A DNA stretch of 64,000 bases. Source: Dryocola clanedunensis subsp. sulfonylureivorans. Its GTDB lineage: Bacteria; Pseudomonadota; Gammaproteobacteria; Enterobacterales; Enterobacteriaceae. The stretch spans positions 124,001-188,000 of the forward strand of contig NZ_JAERMU010000007.1 in NCBI RefSeq assembly GCF_016756775.1, given 5' to 3'. Positions 40,475 through 50,482 of the stretch are shown here, piece by piece (position 1 is the stretch's first letter; each line of letters starts with the position of its first letter). The notes under the pieces are model-generated. The model was given only the letters and a program-made list of their open reading frames with translations, had not been told where the DNA came from and searched no databases. Both the position numbers and the translations under genes were made by a program.

Positions 40475-42031
40475 ATGTCAATGTTCAGCGGAGCCTCTTC
40501 AGGAGGCTGGTTCGAGAAGGCCCAGCGGTTCGGTAAATCCTTTATGCTGCCGGTGGCGGTGCTGCCGGCGGCTGGCCTGCTGCTGGGGATCGGCGGCGCG
40601 CTGTCGAATCCCAACACCATTACGGCCTATCCTTTCCTTGACGTCGCCTGGCTACAGGGCATCTTCACCATCATGGCGAGCGCGGGATCTATCGTGTTTG
40701 CCAACCTGGCCGTGCTGTTTGCGGTCGGGGTCGCGGTCGGGCTGGCGAAGGGGGATAAGGGCACCGCCGGACTCGCCTCGCTGCTGGCGTATCTGGTCAT
40801 GAACGCGACGATAAACGCGCTGCTGATCCTGAGCGGCAAGCTGGCGGCAACAAATCCCGGTGCGGCAGGGCAGGGAATGGCGCTGGGCATCCAGACGCTG
40901 GAAACCGGCGTGTTTGGCGGGGTGGTTATTGGCCTGGTGACCGCCATGCTGCATAACCGCTATAACAAAATCGCCCTGCCGCAGTTCCTCGGCTTCTTTG
41001 GCGGGTCGCGCTTTATTCCCATCGTCAGCTCGATGGCGGCGATTCTGGTCGGCGCGGCAATGACCCTCGTGTGGCCCCACTTCCAGAAGCTGATTTTCGG
41101 CATGGGCGGGCTGGTGGACGCGACGGGCTACTTCGGCACCTTTATTTACGGCTTCGTGCTGCGCATGCTCGGCCCGTTCGGCCTGCACCATATCTTCTAT
41201 CTGCCGTTCTGGACCACGGCCCTGGGCGGCAGCGAAATGATCAATGGCCAGCTCGTGGAGGGCACACAGCGTATCTTCTTCGCGCAGCTTGCCGATCCGA
41301 ACACCCAGCAGTTTTACGTCGGCACCTCGCGCTTTATGTCCGGGCGCTTCATTACCATGATGTTCGGCCTGATTGGCGCCTGTCTTGCTATGTACCATAC
41401 GGCTAAACCCGAGAACCGCAAGCGGGTAGCGGGCCTGCTGATTTCTGCGGCGCTGACCTCTTTCCTGACCGGCATCACCGAGCCGATTGAGTTCTCGTTC
41501 CTGTTCATCGCCCCCGTGCTTTACGTCATCCATGCCATGTTCGACGGGCTGGCCTTTATGCTGGCGCACATGCTGCACATCACCATCGGACAGACGTTTT
41601 CCGGCGGGTTTATCGATTTCATCCTGTTTGGCGTTCTGCAGGGCGAGGCGAAAACCAACTGGCTCTACGTGCCGCTGGTGGGCATCCCGTGGTTCTTCCT
41701 CTACTACTTCACTTTCCGCTTTGTTATCACCCGCTTTAATTTCAAAACGCCCGGTCGTGAAGATGTGTCCGTCGTGGACTCGGGGATGACGGCAGGGGAA
41801 CGCCCCGCTCAGGTCATCGTCGCCCTCGGCGGCAAAGAGAATATTGTCGAGCTGGACTGCTGCGCCACTCGCCTGCGCGTCACGCTGCGCGACGGTGAGC
41901 TGCTGGACGAAGCGCTGCTGAAAGAGACGGGGGCACGTGCGGTCATCCGCCGTGGCAACGGCGTACAGGTTATCTACGGCCCGCACGTCACCATTATCAA
42001 AAATGAAGTTGAGGAGATTCTCGCCCTATGA
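40475..42031 (+). CDS. PTS transporter, glucose/GlcNAc-family EIICB
   Basis: A 518-residue fused PTS permease: a hydrophobic EIIC domain (about 1-410, with [22 protein letters not shown] and [15 protein letters not shown], typical of the glucose-maltose-GlcNAc family) and a C-terminal EIIB domain with the phosphorylated cysteine in [14 protein letters not shown] (about 470). No EIIA domain is present, so it must use an EIIA from elsewhere (for example Crr). The substrate is not certain; co-transcription with nanE points to an N-acetylated amino sugar such as N-acetylmannosamine. The ATG at 40475 (AGGGGGA site) is preferred to one at 40424. Confidence 0.87.
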   Translation: MSMFSGASSGGWFEKAQRFGKSFMLPVAVLPAAGLLLGIGGALSNPNTITAYPFLDVAWLQGIFTIMASAGSIVFANLAVLFAVGVAVGLAKGDKGTAGLASLLAYLVMNATINALLILSGKLAATNPGAAGQGMALGIQTLETGVFGGVVIGLVTAMLHNRYNKIALPQFLGFFGGSRFIPIVSSMAAILVGAAMTLVWPHFQKLIFGMGGLVDATGYFGTFIYGFVLRMLGPFGLHHIFYLPFWTTALGGSEMINGQLVEGTQRIFFAQLADPNTQQFYVGTSRFMSGRFITMMFGLIGACLAMYHTAKPENRKRVAGLLISAALTSFLTGITEPIEFSFLFIAPVLYVIHAMFDGLAFMLAHMLHITIGQTFSGGFIDFILFGVLQGEAKTNWLYVPLVGIPWFFLYYFTFRFVITRFNFKTPGREDVSVVDSGMTAGERPAQVIVALGGKENIVELDCCATRLRVTLRDGELLDEALLKETGARAVIRRGNGVQVIYGPHVTIIKNEVEEILAL

Positions 42032-42726
42032 AAAATTCCATGCTGTCGCAGATCCGCGGGAAGCTAATTGTCTCCTGCCAGGCGCTGGACGATGAGCCAC
42101 TGCACAGTCCATTTATCATGTCGCGCATGGCGCTGGCGGCCGCTCAGGGGGGCGCATCGGCTATTCGTGCAAACAGTCTTGTCGATGTAAAAGCCATCAT
42201 GGAGCTGGTGGATCTCCCGGTTATCGCCATCATCAAACGCGACTATCCGGGCAGCGACGTCTACATCACGCCCACGCTTAAAGAAGTGGATGAGCTGATG
42301 CAGGCCAACCCGCAGATGATTGCAATGGATGCTACCGGGCATAAACGCCCCGGTGATTTAGATCTGCGTGGGCTGGTGGCTGCGGTGCGTGAACGTTACC
42401 CGGAGCTGCTGCTGATGGCAGATATCGCCACCGTTGAAGAAGCGCGTTTCGCCGCAGAAATCGGTTTTGATTGCGTCGGAACCACGCTGCACGGCTACAC
42501 GGCGGAGACTCAGGGGCAGATACTAGCCACTAACGACTGCCAGTTTCTGCGTGAAGTTGTGGCGGCCGTTCACGTCCCGGTGATTGCGGAAGGCAACGTT
42601 GAAACGCCGGAGATGGCGGCACATTGCCTTGAGCTGGGAGCGCATGCGGTGGTGGTGGGCGGGGCGATTACCCGTCCGCAGCAAATTACCCGCCGTTTCG
42701 CCAGCGCGATGTATTCAGAAGGCTAA
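42028..42726 (+). CDS. nanE: Putative N-acetylmannosamine-6-phosphate 2-epimerase
   Basis: NanE converts ManNAc-6-P to GlcNAc-6-P. The 232-residue TIM-barrel protein has the active-site segments [28 protein letters not shown] (catalytic lysine), [22 protein letters not shown] and [10 protein letters not shown]. Its ATG overlaps the PTS stop (ATGA), so the two are coupled. No nanA, nanT or nanK is nearby, so this is not a standard sialic acid operon. It may be a second nanE; the main copy would be outside the window. Confidence 0.9.
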   Translation: MKNSMLSQIRGKLIVSCQALDDEPLHSPFIMSRMALAAAQGGASAIRANSLVDVKAIMELVDLPVIAIIKRDYPGSDVYITPTLKEVDELMQANPQMIAMDATGHKRPGDLDLRGLVAAVRERYPELLLMADIATVEEARFAAEIGFDCVGTTLHGYTAETQGQILATNDCQFLREVVAAVHVPVIAEGNVETPEMAAHCLELGAHAVVVGGAITRPQQITRRFASAMYSEG

Positions 42727-42740
42727 TCGCCAGTCAGGCC

Positions 42741-42770
42741 AGCCCGGTTCGTAGCGAATTGGGCTGTTTT
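42741..42770 (+). terminator. Terminator after nanE
   Basis: AGCCCGGTTCG-TAG-CGAATTGGGCT forms an 11-base-pair stem (two G-T pairs) followed by GTTTT, 14 bases after the nanE stop. Confidence 0.7.
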
Positions 42771-42839
42771 CACCGCTGCGCATGATCTCAACCGTTAGTT
42801 CTGCGATAATTACTTTTTGCGAAGATAACAGAGATGATT

Positions 42840-43511
42840 ATGCAGTACCCGATTAACGAGATGTTCCAGACCCTGCAAGGGGAGGGCTATTTTACTGGTG
42901 TGCCCGCCATCTTCATTCGCCTGCAAGGCTGCCCGGTCGGCTGTGCGTGGTGCGATACCAAACACACCTGGGATAAGCTCGCGGATCGTGAAGTCTCTCT
43001 GTTCAGCATTCTGGCAAAAACCAAAGAGAGCGATAAGTGGGGCGGGGCCAGTGCGGAAGAGCTGCTGAATATCATTCAGCGTCAGGGCTATACCGCACGC
43101 CACGTGGTGATTACTGGCGGCGAGCCGTGCATTCACGACCTGATGTCGCTCACTTCGCTGCTGGAACACCATGGTTTTAGCTGCCAGATTGAAACCAGCG
43201 GCACGCATGAAGTGCGCTGTACGCCGGGGACCTGGGTAACAGTTTCGCCGAAGGTGAATATGCGCGGTGGCTACGACATTCTCGCGCAGGCGCTGGAACG
43301 AGCAGACGAGATTAAACACCCGGTAGGACGCATGCGTGATATTGAAGCGCTGGACGAACTGCTGGCAACGCTGCACGACGAGAAAAGCCGTGTGATTGCC
43401 CTGCAGCCCATCAGCCAGAAAGAAGACGCTACGCGGCTGTGCATCGAAATCTGCATCGCCCGCAACTGGCGGCTTTCCATGCAGACGCATAAGTATTTGA
43501 ATATCGCTTAA
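42840..43511 (+). CDS. queE: 7-carboxy-7-deazaguanine synthase QueE
   Basis: QueE is a radical SAM enzyme that contracts 6-carboxytetrahydropterin to 7-carboxy-7-deazaguanine in queuosine synthesis. The 223-residue protein has the modified cluster motif in LQGCPVGCAWCDTKHTW, the glycine-rich VVITGGEPC and the C-terminal LSMQTHKYLNIA. The ATG at 42840 gives the family N terminus MQYPINEMFQ; an in-frame ATG 6 bases upstream is possible. In enterobacteria the long QueE also affects cell division under stress. Confidence 0.95.
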   Translation: MQYPINEMFQTLQGEGYFTGVPAIFIRLQGCPVGCAWCDTKHTWDKLADREVSLFSILAKTKESDKWGGASAEELLNIIQRQGYTARHVVITGGEPCIHDLMSLTSLLEHHGFSCQIETSGTHEVRCTPGTWVTVSPKVNMRGGYDILAQALERADEIKHPVGRMRDIEALDELLATLHDEKSRVIALQPISQKEDATRLCIEICIARNWRLSMQTHKYLNIA

Positions 43512-43514
43512 CGC

Positions 43515-43540
43515 AGAAAGGCACCCAAGGGTGCCTTTCT
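43515..43540. terminator. queE terminator
   Basis: AGAAAGGCACCC-AA-GGGTGCCTTTCT is a perfect 12-base-pair stem with a 2-base loop just after the queE stop. It could serve both convergent genes. Confidence 0.85.
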
Positions 43541-43545
43541 GGTCT

Positions 43546-43576
43546 GTAGGGTGGATAAGCGCCAGCGCCATCCACC
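43546..43576. repeat. REP-like palindrome between queE and queD
   Basis: GTAGGGTGGATAAGCGCCAG..GCGCCATCCACC, nearly identical to the unit at 2396-2426. Confidence 0.78.
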
Positions 43577-43582
43577 AAAACC

Positions 43583-43942
43583 TTAGCCTTTATAGACGCA
43601 TCCGGCAGTACAGGTCTCTTTCACCATCACCGCGCTCAGCAGCGGAACGATGGGCTTCATTTTGTCCCAGATCCACTTCGCCAGCACTTCGCTGGTTGGG
43701 TTCTCAAGGCCTGGAATATCGTTCAGATAGTAATGATCGAGGCTGTCGTAGGTTGGCTTAAACGCCGCCTTCAGCTCGGAGAAATCCATAATCCAGCCCG
43801 TATACGGATCGACCTCGCCGGTGATTTCCAGGCGCACCATGAAAGAGTGGCCGTGCAGGCGACCGCACTTGTGGCCTTCCGGTACGTGCGGCAGGCGGTG
43901 GGCGGCTTCGAAGGTAAAATCTTTAAACAGGGTGGTTGCCAT
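43583..43942 (-). CDS. queD: 6-carboxy-5,6,7,8-tetrahydropterin synthase QueD
   Basis: QueD converts 7,8-dihydroneopterin triphosphate to 6-carboxytetrahydropterin, the substrate of QueE. The 119-residue protein has the zinc-binding histidines in FEAAHRL and GRLHGHSF, the catalytic cysteine in HKCGRLHGH and the conserved MDFSELK and [12 protein letters not shown]. Convergent with queE; it and cysJ have divergent start sites. Confidence 0.95.
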   Translation of the reverse strand: MATTLFKDFTFEAAHRLPHVPEGHKCGRLHGHSFMVRLEITGEVDPYTGWIMDFSELKAAFKPTYDSLDHYYLNDIPGLENPTSEVLAKWIWDKMKPIVPLLSAVMVKETCTAGCVYKG

Positions 43943-44271
43943 TATTGAGTCTCAGTTAGCGCAGTGAAGTCGAGCGAAAAACCGCCGCATAGTACCGGAA
44001 TTGACATTTTTGCGCATTAACTAAAAGCCTCATCTTCTTTTTGCCGCCTTTCTCTCGCGTTGCCTTAGAAGTTATTTATTAAATATCAATGAGTTAATTA
44101 ATCGTTTTTAATGTTATGGATTACCCGAAAAAGCGGTTAGTCATTTTGGTTATTTGTTATTTCCATCCCTTCTTTAATTGTTATTATCCGGCTGGTTACC
44201 CTTACCCTCATGAATGCTATTTACCGTTGATGGTTATAAACGGACCTTTTGCTACTGGAACCCAATCAAGC
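43943..44271. other. Divergent queD/cysJ control region
   Basis: 329 bases, AT-rich in the middle (about 44060-44110). It should hold the CysB-activated promoter of cysJIH, but CysB sites are too degenerate to assign by eye. The frame upstream of cysJ stays open for 52 codons but lacks a ribosome site and family similarity. Nothing else is seen. Confidence 0.5.
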
Positions 44272-46077
44272 ATGACAACTCAGGCCCCACCGACCGCTTT
44301 GCTGCCGCTCACCCCGGAGCAACTGGCTCGCCTCCAGGCGGCAACAACAGACTTCTCGCAGACGCAGCTGGCCTGGTTATCAGGCTATTTCTGGGGGATG
44401 ATTAACCAACAGCCGGGCACGGTTGCGGCTCCGGCGGCACCTGCTGCGGAAGTGCCGGTTATCACTTTGATTTCCGCCTCCCAGACCGGCAACGCGCGCC
44501 GCGTCAGCGAACAGCTGCGCGACGACCTGCTGGCCGCAAAGCTGAACGTCAACCTGGTGAATGCTGGCGACTATAAATTCAAACAAATCGCCCAGGAAAA
44601 ACTGCTGGTTGTCGTGACCTCCACGCAAGGGGAAGGGGAGCCGCCGGAAGAAGCTGTGGCGCTGCATAAGTACCTGTTCTCCAAAAAAGCGCCGAAGCTG
44701 ACCGATACGGCCTTTGCCGTATTCAGCCTGGGCGACACCTCCTATGAATTCTTCTGCCAGTCCGGGAAAGACTTTGATTCGAAGCTTGCGGAGCTGGGCG
44801 GCCAGCGGCTGCTGGACCGTGTGGACACCGACGTTGAGTTCCAGCCCGCCGCTCAGGAATGGCGTGCAAAAATCGTCGATATACTGAAATCCCGCGTCCC
44901 GGCTGAAACGCCTGCGCAGGCCGCTGCCACGGCAACCGGCGTGGTCAACGAAGTCTTCACCAGCCCGTACACCAAAGAAGCGCCGCTGACCGCAACGCTT
45001 GCGGTGAACCAGAAAATCACCGGGCGTGACTCTGGCAAAGACGTGCGCCATCTCGAAATCGATCTTGGTGATTCTGACCTTCGCTACCAGCCCGGCGACG
45101 CGCTCGGCGTCTGGTATCAGAACGATGCGGCCCTGGTGAAAGAGCTTGTTGAGCTACTGTGGCTGAATGGCGATGAAACCGTCACCGTTGAGGGCAAAAC
45201 CCTGCCGCTTAGCGAGGCGCTGGAGTGGCACTTTGAGCTGACCGTTAACACCGCGAACATCGTTGAGAAGTACGCGCAGCTTACCCGCAACGCCGCGTTG
45301 CTCGACCTGGTCGGCGACAAAACTAAGCTGCAGCATTTTGCCCAGAGCACGCCGATTGTCGATATGGTGCGTTATGCTCCGTCAGAGTTGACCGCAGATC
45401 AGCTGGTTGAACTTCTGCGTCCGCTGACGCCGCGCCTGTACTCTATTGCCTCTTCACAGGCTGAGGCAGAGAGCGAAGTTCACATTACCGTTGGCGTGGT
45501 GCGCTACGACATTGAAGGTCGTGCCCGAACTGGCGGCGCATCTGGCTTCCTGGCCGACCGTCTGGAAGAAGACGGTGAAGTGCGCGTGTTTATCGAACAT
45601 AACGATAACTTCCGCCTGCCGGCCAACCCGGAAACGCCGGTGATCATGATCGGCCCCGGCACCGGCATTGCGCCGTTCCGCGCCTTCATGCAGCAGCGTG
45701 AAAACGACGGGGCGAGCGGTAAAAACTGGCTGTTCTTCGGCAACCCGCACTTCACCGATGACTTCCTCTATCAGGTGGAGTGGCAGCGCTACGTCAAAGA
45801 CGGCCTGCTGACCAACATCGACCTCGCCTGGTCCCGCGACCAGGAACACAAAATATACGTACAAGATAAAGTGCGCGAGAAAGGCGCGGAGCTGTGGAGC
45901 TGGATTCAGGAAGGCGCCCACATTTACGTCTGCGGCGATGCCAATCGCATGGCGAAAGACGTTGAGCAGGTTTTACTGGAAGTGGTAGCCGAGTTTGGTG
46001 GCATGGACACCGAGACGGCCGATGAATTTTTAAGTGAGCTGCGCGTTGAGCGCCGTTATCAGCGAGATGTCTACTAA
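44272..46077 (+). CDS. cysJ: Sulfite reductase (NADPH) flavoprotein subunit
   Basis: CysJ passes electrons from NADPH through FAD and FMN to the hemoprotein CysI for reduction of sulfite to sulfide. The 601-residue protein has an N-terminal flavodoxin domain ([42 protein letters not shown]), the FAD domain ([22 protein letters not shown]) and the NADPH domain ([28 protein letters not shown]). The ATG at 44272 begins [13 protein letters not shown], as in E. coli. Stop and cysI start overlap by one base. Confidence 0.97.
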   Translation: MTTQAPPTALLPLTPEQLARLQAATTDFSQTQLAWLSGYFWGMINQQPGTVAAPAAPAAEVPVITLISASQTGNARRVSEQLRDDLLAAKLNVNLVNAGDYKFKQIAQEKLLVVVTSTQGEGEPPEEAVALHKYLFSKKAPKLTDTAFAVFSLGDTSYEFFCQSGKDFDSKLAELGGQRLLDRVDTDVEFQPAAQEWRAKIVDILKSRVPAETPAQAAATATGVVNEVFTSPYTKEAPLTATLAVNQKITGRDSGKDVRHLEIDLGDSDLRYQPGDALGVWYQNDAALVKELVELLWLNGDETVTVEGKTLPLSEALEWHFELTVNTANIVEKYAQLTRNAALLDLVGDKTKLQHFAQSTPIVDMVRYAPSELTADQLVELLRPLTPRLYSIASSQAEAESEVHITVGVVRYDIEGRARTGGASGFLADRLEEDGEVRVFIEHNDNFRLPANPETPVIMIGPGTGIAPFRAFMQQRENDGASGKNWLFFGNPHFTDDFLYQVEWQRYVKDGLLTNIDLAWSRDQEHKIYVQDKVREKGAELWSWIQEGAHIYVCGDANRMAKDVEQVLLEVVAEFGGMDTETADEFLSELRVERRYQRDVY

Positions 46078-47789
46078 TGAGCGATAAACACCCGGGACCG
46101 TTAGTGGTCGAAGGAAAACTGGCTGACGCCGAGCGCCTGAAGCTGGAAAGCAATTTCCTGCGCGGCACCATCAAAGAAGATTTGCAGGATGGCCTGACCG
46201 GCGGCTTTAAGGGCGACAACTTCCTGCTGATCCGCTTCCACGGCATGTACCAGCAGGACGACCGTGACATCCGTGCCGAACGCGCCGAGCAGAAGCTGGA
46301 GCCGCGTCACGCCATGATGCTGCGCTGCCGTCTGCCGGGCGGCATTATCACCACCCAGCAGTGGCGCGCCATTGATAAGTTCGCCGAAGATAAAACTATC
46401 TACGGCAGCATCCGTCTGACTAACCGCCAGACGTTCCAGTTTCACGGCATTCTGAAAAAGAACGTGAAGCCCGCGCACGAGATGCTCCACGAAGTCGGGC
46501 TGGACGCGCTGGCGACCGCCAACGACGTTAACCGTAACGTGCTTTGCACCTCGAACCCGATTGAGTCCGAACTGCATCAGGAAGCCTACGAGTGGGCGAA
46601 AAAACTCTCTGAGCACCTGCTGCCGCGCACCCGCGCTTATGCGGAAATCTGGTGGGACAAAGAGAAAGTCGCGACCACCGACGAAGAGCCGATTCTGGGC
46701 GCGACCTATCTGCCGCGTAAGTTTAAAACCACGGTTGTGGTGCCGCCGCAGAACGATGTGGATCTGCATGCGAACGACATGAACTTCATCGCCATCGCCA
46801 AAGACGGCAAGCTGGTGGGCTTCAACCTGTTGGTAGGTGGCGGGCTGTCCATTGAGCATGGCAACAAAGCCACCTACGCCCGCACCGCGAGTGAATTCGG
46901 CTATATCCCGCTGGAGCACACGCTTGCCGTTGCGGAAGCGGTGGTGACTACCCAGCGCGACTGGGGAAACCGCACAGACCGTAAAAATGCGAAAACCAAA
47001 TATACCCTTGAGCGCGTCGGCGTTGACGTGTTTACAGCTGAAGTTGAACGCCGTGCGGGCATTACCTTCGAGCCGATTCGTCCATACGAATTCACCGGCC
47101 GCGGCGACCGCATCGGCTGGGTAAAAGGCATCGACGATAAGTGGCACCTGACGCTGTTTATCGAAAACGGTCGTATTCTGGACTACCCGGATCGACCGCT
47201 GAAAACTGGCCTGCTGGAGATCGCGAAGATCCACAAAGGTGATTTCCGCCTGACGGCTAACCAGAACCTGATCGTGGCTGGCGTGCCGGAAAGCGAAAAG
47301 GCGAAAATCGAGAAGCTGGCGAAAGACCATGGCCTGATGCACGCGGTGAAACCGCAGCGCGAAAACTCCATGGCCTGCGTTGCTTTCCCAACCTGTCCGC
47401 TGGCGATGGCCGAAGCAGAGCGCTTCCTGCCGCAGTTTGTGACTAAAGTTGAAGATGTGATGGAGAAGCACCACGTCGGCGAAGAGAACATCGTTTTGCG
47501 CGTGACGGGCTGCCCGAACGGCTGTGGCCGCGCAATGCTGGCGGAAATCGGTCTGGTGGGTAAAGCGCCTGGCCGCTACAACCTGCACATCGGCGGTAAC
47601 CGCATCGGCACGCGCATCCCGCGCATGTACCGCGAGAACATCACCGAGACGGAAATTCTGGCTTCCATTGATGAGCTGGTGGGGCGCTGGGCGAAAGAGC
47701 GTGAAGGGGATGAAGGCTTCGGTGACTTCACCATCCGCGCCGGGATTATCCGTCCGGTGCTCGATCCTGCCCGGGATTTGTGGGATTAA
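46077..47789 (+). CDS. cysI: Sulfite reductase hemoprotein beta subunit
   Basis: CysI binds siroheme coupled to a 4Fe-4S cluster and carries out the six-electron reduction of sulfite. The 570-residue protein has the four cluster cysteines in [17 protein letters not shown] and [12 protein letters not shown] near 434-483, and the sulfite-binding arginine/lysine segments [12 protein letters not shown] and [12 protein letters not shown]-like repeats of the two-fold ferredoxin-like domain. Length equals E. coli CysI. Second gene of cysJIH. Confidence 0.97.
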   Translation: MSDKHPGPLVVEGKLADAERLKLESNFLRGTIKEDLQDGLTGGFKGDNFLLIRFHGMYQQDDRDIRAERAEQKLEPRHAMMLRCRLPGGIITTQQWRAIDKFAEDKTIYGSIRLTNRQTFQFHGILKKNVKPAHEMLHEVGLDALATANDVNRNVLCTSNPIESELHQEAYEWAKKLSEHLLPRTRAYAEIWWDKEKVATTDEEPILGATYLPRKFKTTVVVPPQNDVDLHANDMNFIAIAKDGKLVGFNLLVGGGLSIEHGNKATYARTASEFGYIPLEHTLAVAEAVVTTQRDWGNRTDRKNAKTKYTLERVGVDVFTAEVERRAGITFEPIRPYEFTGRGDRIGWVKGIDDKWHLTLFIENGRILDYPDRPLKTGLLEIAKIHKGDFRLTANQNLIVAGVPESEKAKIEKLAKDHGLMHAVKPQRENSMACVAFPTCPLAMAEAERFLPQFVTKVEDVMEKHHVGEENIVLRVTGCPNGCGRAMLAEIGLVGKAPGRYNLHIGGNRIGTRIPRMYRENITETEILASIDELVGRWAKEREGDEGFGDFTIRAGIIRPVLDPARDLWD

Positions 47790-47822
47790 CATTCATCGGC
47801 GGGCGACGCTGCCCTGATTTTT

Positions 47823-47852
47823 GTAGGGTGGATAAGCGGCAGCGTCATCCAC
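47823..47852. repeat. REP-like palindrome inside the cysJIH operon
   Basis: GTAGGGTGGATAAGCGGCAGCG..TCATCCAC, the same family as at 2396, 34093 and 43546. Here it separates co-transcribed genes (cysI and cysH), where such hairpins can stabilise the upstream mRNA. Confidence 0.78.
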
Positions 47853-47881
47853 AATGATTTTTGCCAATAAGCGAGGCACGT

Positions 47882-48616
47882 ATGTCCGCACTCGATCTAA
47901 AAGCACTCAACGAACTGCCAAAAGTCGAACGCGTTATGGCGATGGCCGAGGTGAACACCCAGCTCGAAAAGCTGACCGCGGAGCAGCGCGTCGGCTGGGC
48001 GCTGGAAAACCTGCCCGGCGAGTTCGTGTTGTCCTCAAGCTTTGGTATTCAGGCGGCGGTGAGCCTGCATCTGGTTACCCAGCTGCGCCCGGATATTCCG
48101 GTGATCCTCACCGATACCGGCTATCTGTTCCCGGAAACCTACCAGTTTATCGACGAGCTGACGGACAAGCTGAAGCTGAACCTGAAGGTGTTTAGCGCAA
48201 AAGAAAGTGCGGCATGGCAGGAGGCACGCTACGGCAAGCTGTGGGAGCAGGGCGTTGAGGGCATTGAGAAATACAATGAGATCAACAAAGTCGAGCCGAT
48301 GAACCGCGCCTTGCAGGAGCTGGGTGGTCAAACCTGGTTTGCTGGCCTGCGTCGTGAACAATCCGGCAGCCGGGCAAATCTGCCGGTGCTGGCGATACAG
48401 CGCGGCGTTTTCAAAATCCTGCCAATTATCGACTGGGACAACCGCACGGTTTACCAGTACCTCACCGCGCACGGCCTGAAATACCATCCTCTGTGGGATC
48501 AGGGCTATCTGTCAGTTGGCGATACCCACACAACCCGCAAGTGGGAGCCGGGCATGGCAGAAGAAGAAACACGTTTCTTTGGCCTGAAGCGCGAGTGCGG
48601 GCTGCACGAAGGCTGA
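47882..48616 (+). CDS. cysH: Phosphoadenosine phosphosulfate reductase
   Basis: CysH reduces PAPS to sulfite with thioredoxin. The 244-residue protein has the PAPS-binding loop [14 protein letters not shown], the segments [12 protein letters not shown] and [14 protein letters not shown], and the single catalytic cysteine in the C-terminal KRECGLHEG; it lacks the extra cysteines of the Fe-S APS reductases. The ATG at 47882 ([14 protein letters not shown]) has GAGGC before it. Last gene of cysJIH, ended by the hairpin at 48628. Confidence 0.96.
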   Translation: MSALDLKALNELPKVERVMAMAEVNTQLEKLTAEQRVGWALENLPGEFVLSSSFGIQAAVSLHLVTQLRPDIPVILTDTGYLFPETYQFIDELTDKLKLNLKVFSAKESAAWQEARYGKLWEQGVEGIEKYNEINKVEPMNRALQELGGQTWFAGLRREQSGSRANLPVLAIQRGVFKILPIIDWDNRTVYQYLTAHGLKYHPLWDQGYLSVGDTHTTRKWEPGMAEEETRFFGLKRECGLHEG

Positions 48617-48627
48617 TTCAGAGATAG

Positions 48628-48659
48628 TAAGGTGGGCGCTGACCCACCTTATTTTATTA
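48628..48659 (+). terminator. cysH terminator
   Basis: TAAGGTGGG-CGCTGA-CCCACCTTA followed by TTTTATT, 11 bases after the cysH stop. Its end overlaps the stop codon of the convergent antitoxin gene. Confidence 0.88.
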
Positions 48660-48986
48660 TTGCTGGTGCTGTGCCGGTGTAAGGCGAACGCCTGCCGCGC
48701 GGGTTAACTCAGTTAATGTGATTAGCGTTGGGTTACCATTTTCCGACAGCGCTTTATAAATATGCTGGCGCGCGATACCTGACTTTCTGGATATCTCCCC
48801 CACACCACCGCGAGCTTCGATTACGCGACGTAAAGCAATAAGAAAAGCCGCGACGCCGCCCTCTTCATAGATCTCATCAAGTGCGGTTTGCAGATAAATT
48901 TCAGCGTAGGCTGGATCGGCACGCAACTCTTCGATCATCGCTATATTGTGGTCAACGGCGGGTTCCGGATTGGTTTTCAGCTTCAT
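48657..48986 (-). CDS. HigA/HI1420-type antitoxin
   Basis: A 109-residue protein with a C-terminal Xre-type helix-turn-helix (EISRKSGIARQHIYKALSENGNPTLITLTELTRAAGVRL, about 63-102), typical of the addiction-module antidote family that pairs with Gp49/HigB-like toxins. It should neutralise the upstream-encoded toxin and bind the operator palindrome at 49351-49370. Its start overlaps the toxin stop (ATGA), the toxin-first order of higBA and HI1419-HI1420. Confidence 0.87.
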   Translation of the reverse strand: MKLKTNPEPAVDHNIAMIEELRADPAYAEIYLQTALDEIYEEGGVAAFLIALRRVIEARGGVGEISRKSGIARQHIYKALSENGNPTLITLTELTRAAGVRLTPAQHQQ

Positions 48987-49318
48987 GATTTCAGTCTCGA
49001 ATAATAATCCTGCAGGTTCGCGGCGGCTTTTTCTAAATCCTTATGTTGAGAAGACTTATCCCCACCAATTAGTAAGAGAACGATCTCTCCCTGGACGACA
49101 GAATAGTAAACCCGATAGCCGGGGCCATAATCCACCCGCAGTTCCCAGACGCCGTCTCTTTCAAATTTGTGGTCTCCAAAATTACCGGTTTCGGCTCTGG
49201 CGACCCGGATGTCTATTTTGGCTGCCGCTCGAACATCTTTCTTACGGAGTTTTTTCATCCACTCCGTATAGGGTTCTTTTCCATTATTGTCCCGGTATCG
49301 CTTAGCCGTATAAGGCAT
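48983..49318 (-). CDS. RelE/HigB-type toxin (Gp49/HI1419 family)
   Basis: A 111-residue protein of the phage Gp49-like/RelE superfamily, probably a ribosome-dependent mRNA interferase. Typical features are the basic stretch MKKLRKKDVRAAAKIDIRVAR, the strand pattern VWELRVDYGPGYRVYYSV, and EIVLLLIGGDKSSQHKDLEKA. The ATG at 49318 (MPYTAKRYRD, preceded by GAGGGTA) is chosen; the longer frame starts inside the operator. It overlaps the antitoxin gene by four bases. Confidence 0.87.
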   Translation of the reverse strand: MPYTAKRYRDNNGKEPYTEWMKKLRKKDVRAAAKIDIRVARAETGNFGDHKFERDGVWELRVDYGPGYRVYYSVVQGEIVLLLIGGDKSSQHKDLEKAAANLQDYYSRLKS

Positions 49319-49350
49319 AACATTACCCTCATTCCGTGAGTTTGAAATAA

Positions 49351-49370
49351 TTGTCACTTATATGTGACAA
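49351..49370. promoter_or_regulatory. Operator palindrome of the toxin-antitoxin pair
   Basis: TTGTCAC-TTATAT-GTGACAA has perfect 7-base arms and lies 32-52 bases upstream of the toxin start. It includes a TATA-like centre, so binding of antitoxin would cover the promoter, the usual autoregulation of such modules. Confidence 0.7.
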
Positions 49371-49441
49371 ACTGGCAAGGTGATTTTTTGCTCAAAAATC
49401 CTGCTTGCGGCTGGCATCCTTTCTTACCTGCACCGGCAGTC

Positions 49442-50482
49442 CTATTTCCCCGCCTTCGTCAGCTCCTTCACCAGCGGCAGCATGACGCGTACAACGTCGT
49501 GGCTACGCTTCGCTATGCGTCCTGATAACCATTTGTCCAGATACTGCTGGTTATCAAGCTGCGCATTGTGCCAGGTTGTGCCGTCCGGGAATGCTTTGCT
49601 TTTCGCCCGCTGCTGATAGCCATCCTTTTTGCCCAGCGACCAGTTGGTGGCTTCAACGGACAGTACGGGAATACCAACTTTGTCGAAAGGGGCGGCGTCG
49701 TTACAGCAGCCGGTTCCTTTCGGATACTGTTTGTTTTGTCCCGGATTTGTTGCGGCCTGAATGCCCAGCTGTCGCGCCAGCTGTAGCGCGCGATCGCGCG
49801 TTAGTTTGCGTACCGCAGCCGGCGTTTTTAGCCCGCTATTAAAATAGATCCGGTCACCGGTGACGAGACTGTCGAGGTTAATCACCAGCAGGGTGTTTTT
49901 CTTTTCCTGGTCGCTCATGCGGCTGAGAATATTTTCAGCACCCAGCCCACCCATTTCTTCTCCGCTGGTGGCGATGAAGCGAATGCCGTAGCGCGTCGGG
50001 ACTTTCGCCATGCTTTGTGCCAGTTCCAGCATCACGCCCAGCCCGGAGGCGTTGTCGTCCACGCCCTGTAACGTCAGGCCGCCGAGATTATTATTGGTGT
50101 CAGCGTCGCTTAAAGGGGTGAAGGTATCCAGATGCGCGATAATGATGACCTGCTGCGGCTCTTTTCCCTCTCGTGCCGCAATCACCTGGCTTGCGCTGAC
50201 GTTATGCCAGTTCTGATGGCCATCTTTAGTGGTATAGCGATAACGGGTGTTAAACCGGCGGATATCGCTCTGGTAGCCGTATTGTATGAACTGTTCCTGC
50301 AGATAATCTGCGGCGAGCATTTCGGCAGGGCTGCCGGTCATACGCCCTGGAAAAACGGTGGCGATATGGCGAGTCTGCACCTCAGCTGTTTTACCTGAAT
50401 GTGTCGTGGTGGCTTCGGCTGGTAGAGAGATACCTATCCCCAGCGCAAGAGAAACAGTCCATAAGCGCCGCGCGGCAAACAT
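49442..50482 (-). CDS. iap: Aminopeptidase Iap (alkaline phosphatase isozyme conversion)
   Basis: Iap removes the N-terminal arginine of alkaline phosphatase in the periplasm. The 346-residue M28 metallopeptidase has a signal peptide (RRLWTVSLALGIGISLPAEA, cut after about residue 24) and the zinc-site motifs IIAHLDT, GVDDNASG, TSGEEMGG and INLDS. In E. coli K-12 the CRISPR-cas locus separates iap from cysH; here only the toxin-antitoxin pair does. Confidence 0.94.
   Translation of the reverse strand: MFAARRLWTVSLALGIGISLPAEATTTHSGKTAEVQTRHIATVFPGRMTGSPAEMLAADYLQEQFIQYGYQSDIRRFNTRYRYTTKDGHQNWHNVSASQVIAAREGKEPQQVIIIAHLDTFTPLSDADTNNNLGGLTLQGVDDNASGLGVMLELAQSMAKVPTRYGIRFIATSGEEMGGLGAENILSRMSDQEKKNTLLVINLDSLVTGDRIYFNSGLKTPAAVRKLTRDRALQLARQLGIQAATNPGQNKQYPKGTGCCNDAAPFDKVGIPVLSVEATNWSLGKKDGYQQRAKSKAFPDGTTWHNAQLDNQQYLDKWLSGRIAKRSHDVVRVMLPLVKELTKAGK

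Noticed and set aside
40652-41986. A 444-codon minus-strand frame opposite the PTS permease.
   Set aside because: The protein is rich in His, Gln and Arg with no fold signature, as expected for the complement of a membrane protein gene.
44116-44271. A 52-codon N-terminal extension of cysJ.
   Set aside because: The frame is open but the sequence is unlike CysJ, the ATG has no ribosome site and the E. coli start at 44272 fits the family length.
46101-47792. A 563-codon open frame on the minus strand, opposite cysI.
   Set aside because: It is the mirror of a clear cysI gene and has no recognisable domain or start signal.
48617-49441. Possible CRISPR array between cysH and iap.
   Set aside because: No repeated 28-29 base units and no leader; only the toxin-antitoxin pair and its operator are present.
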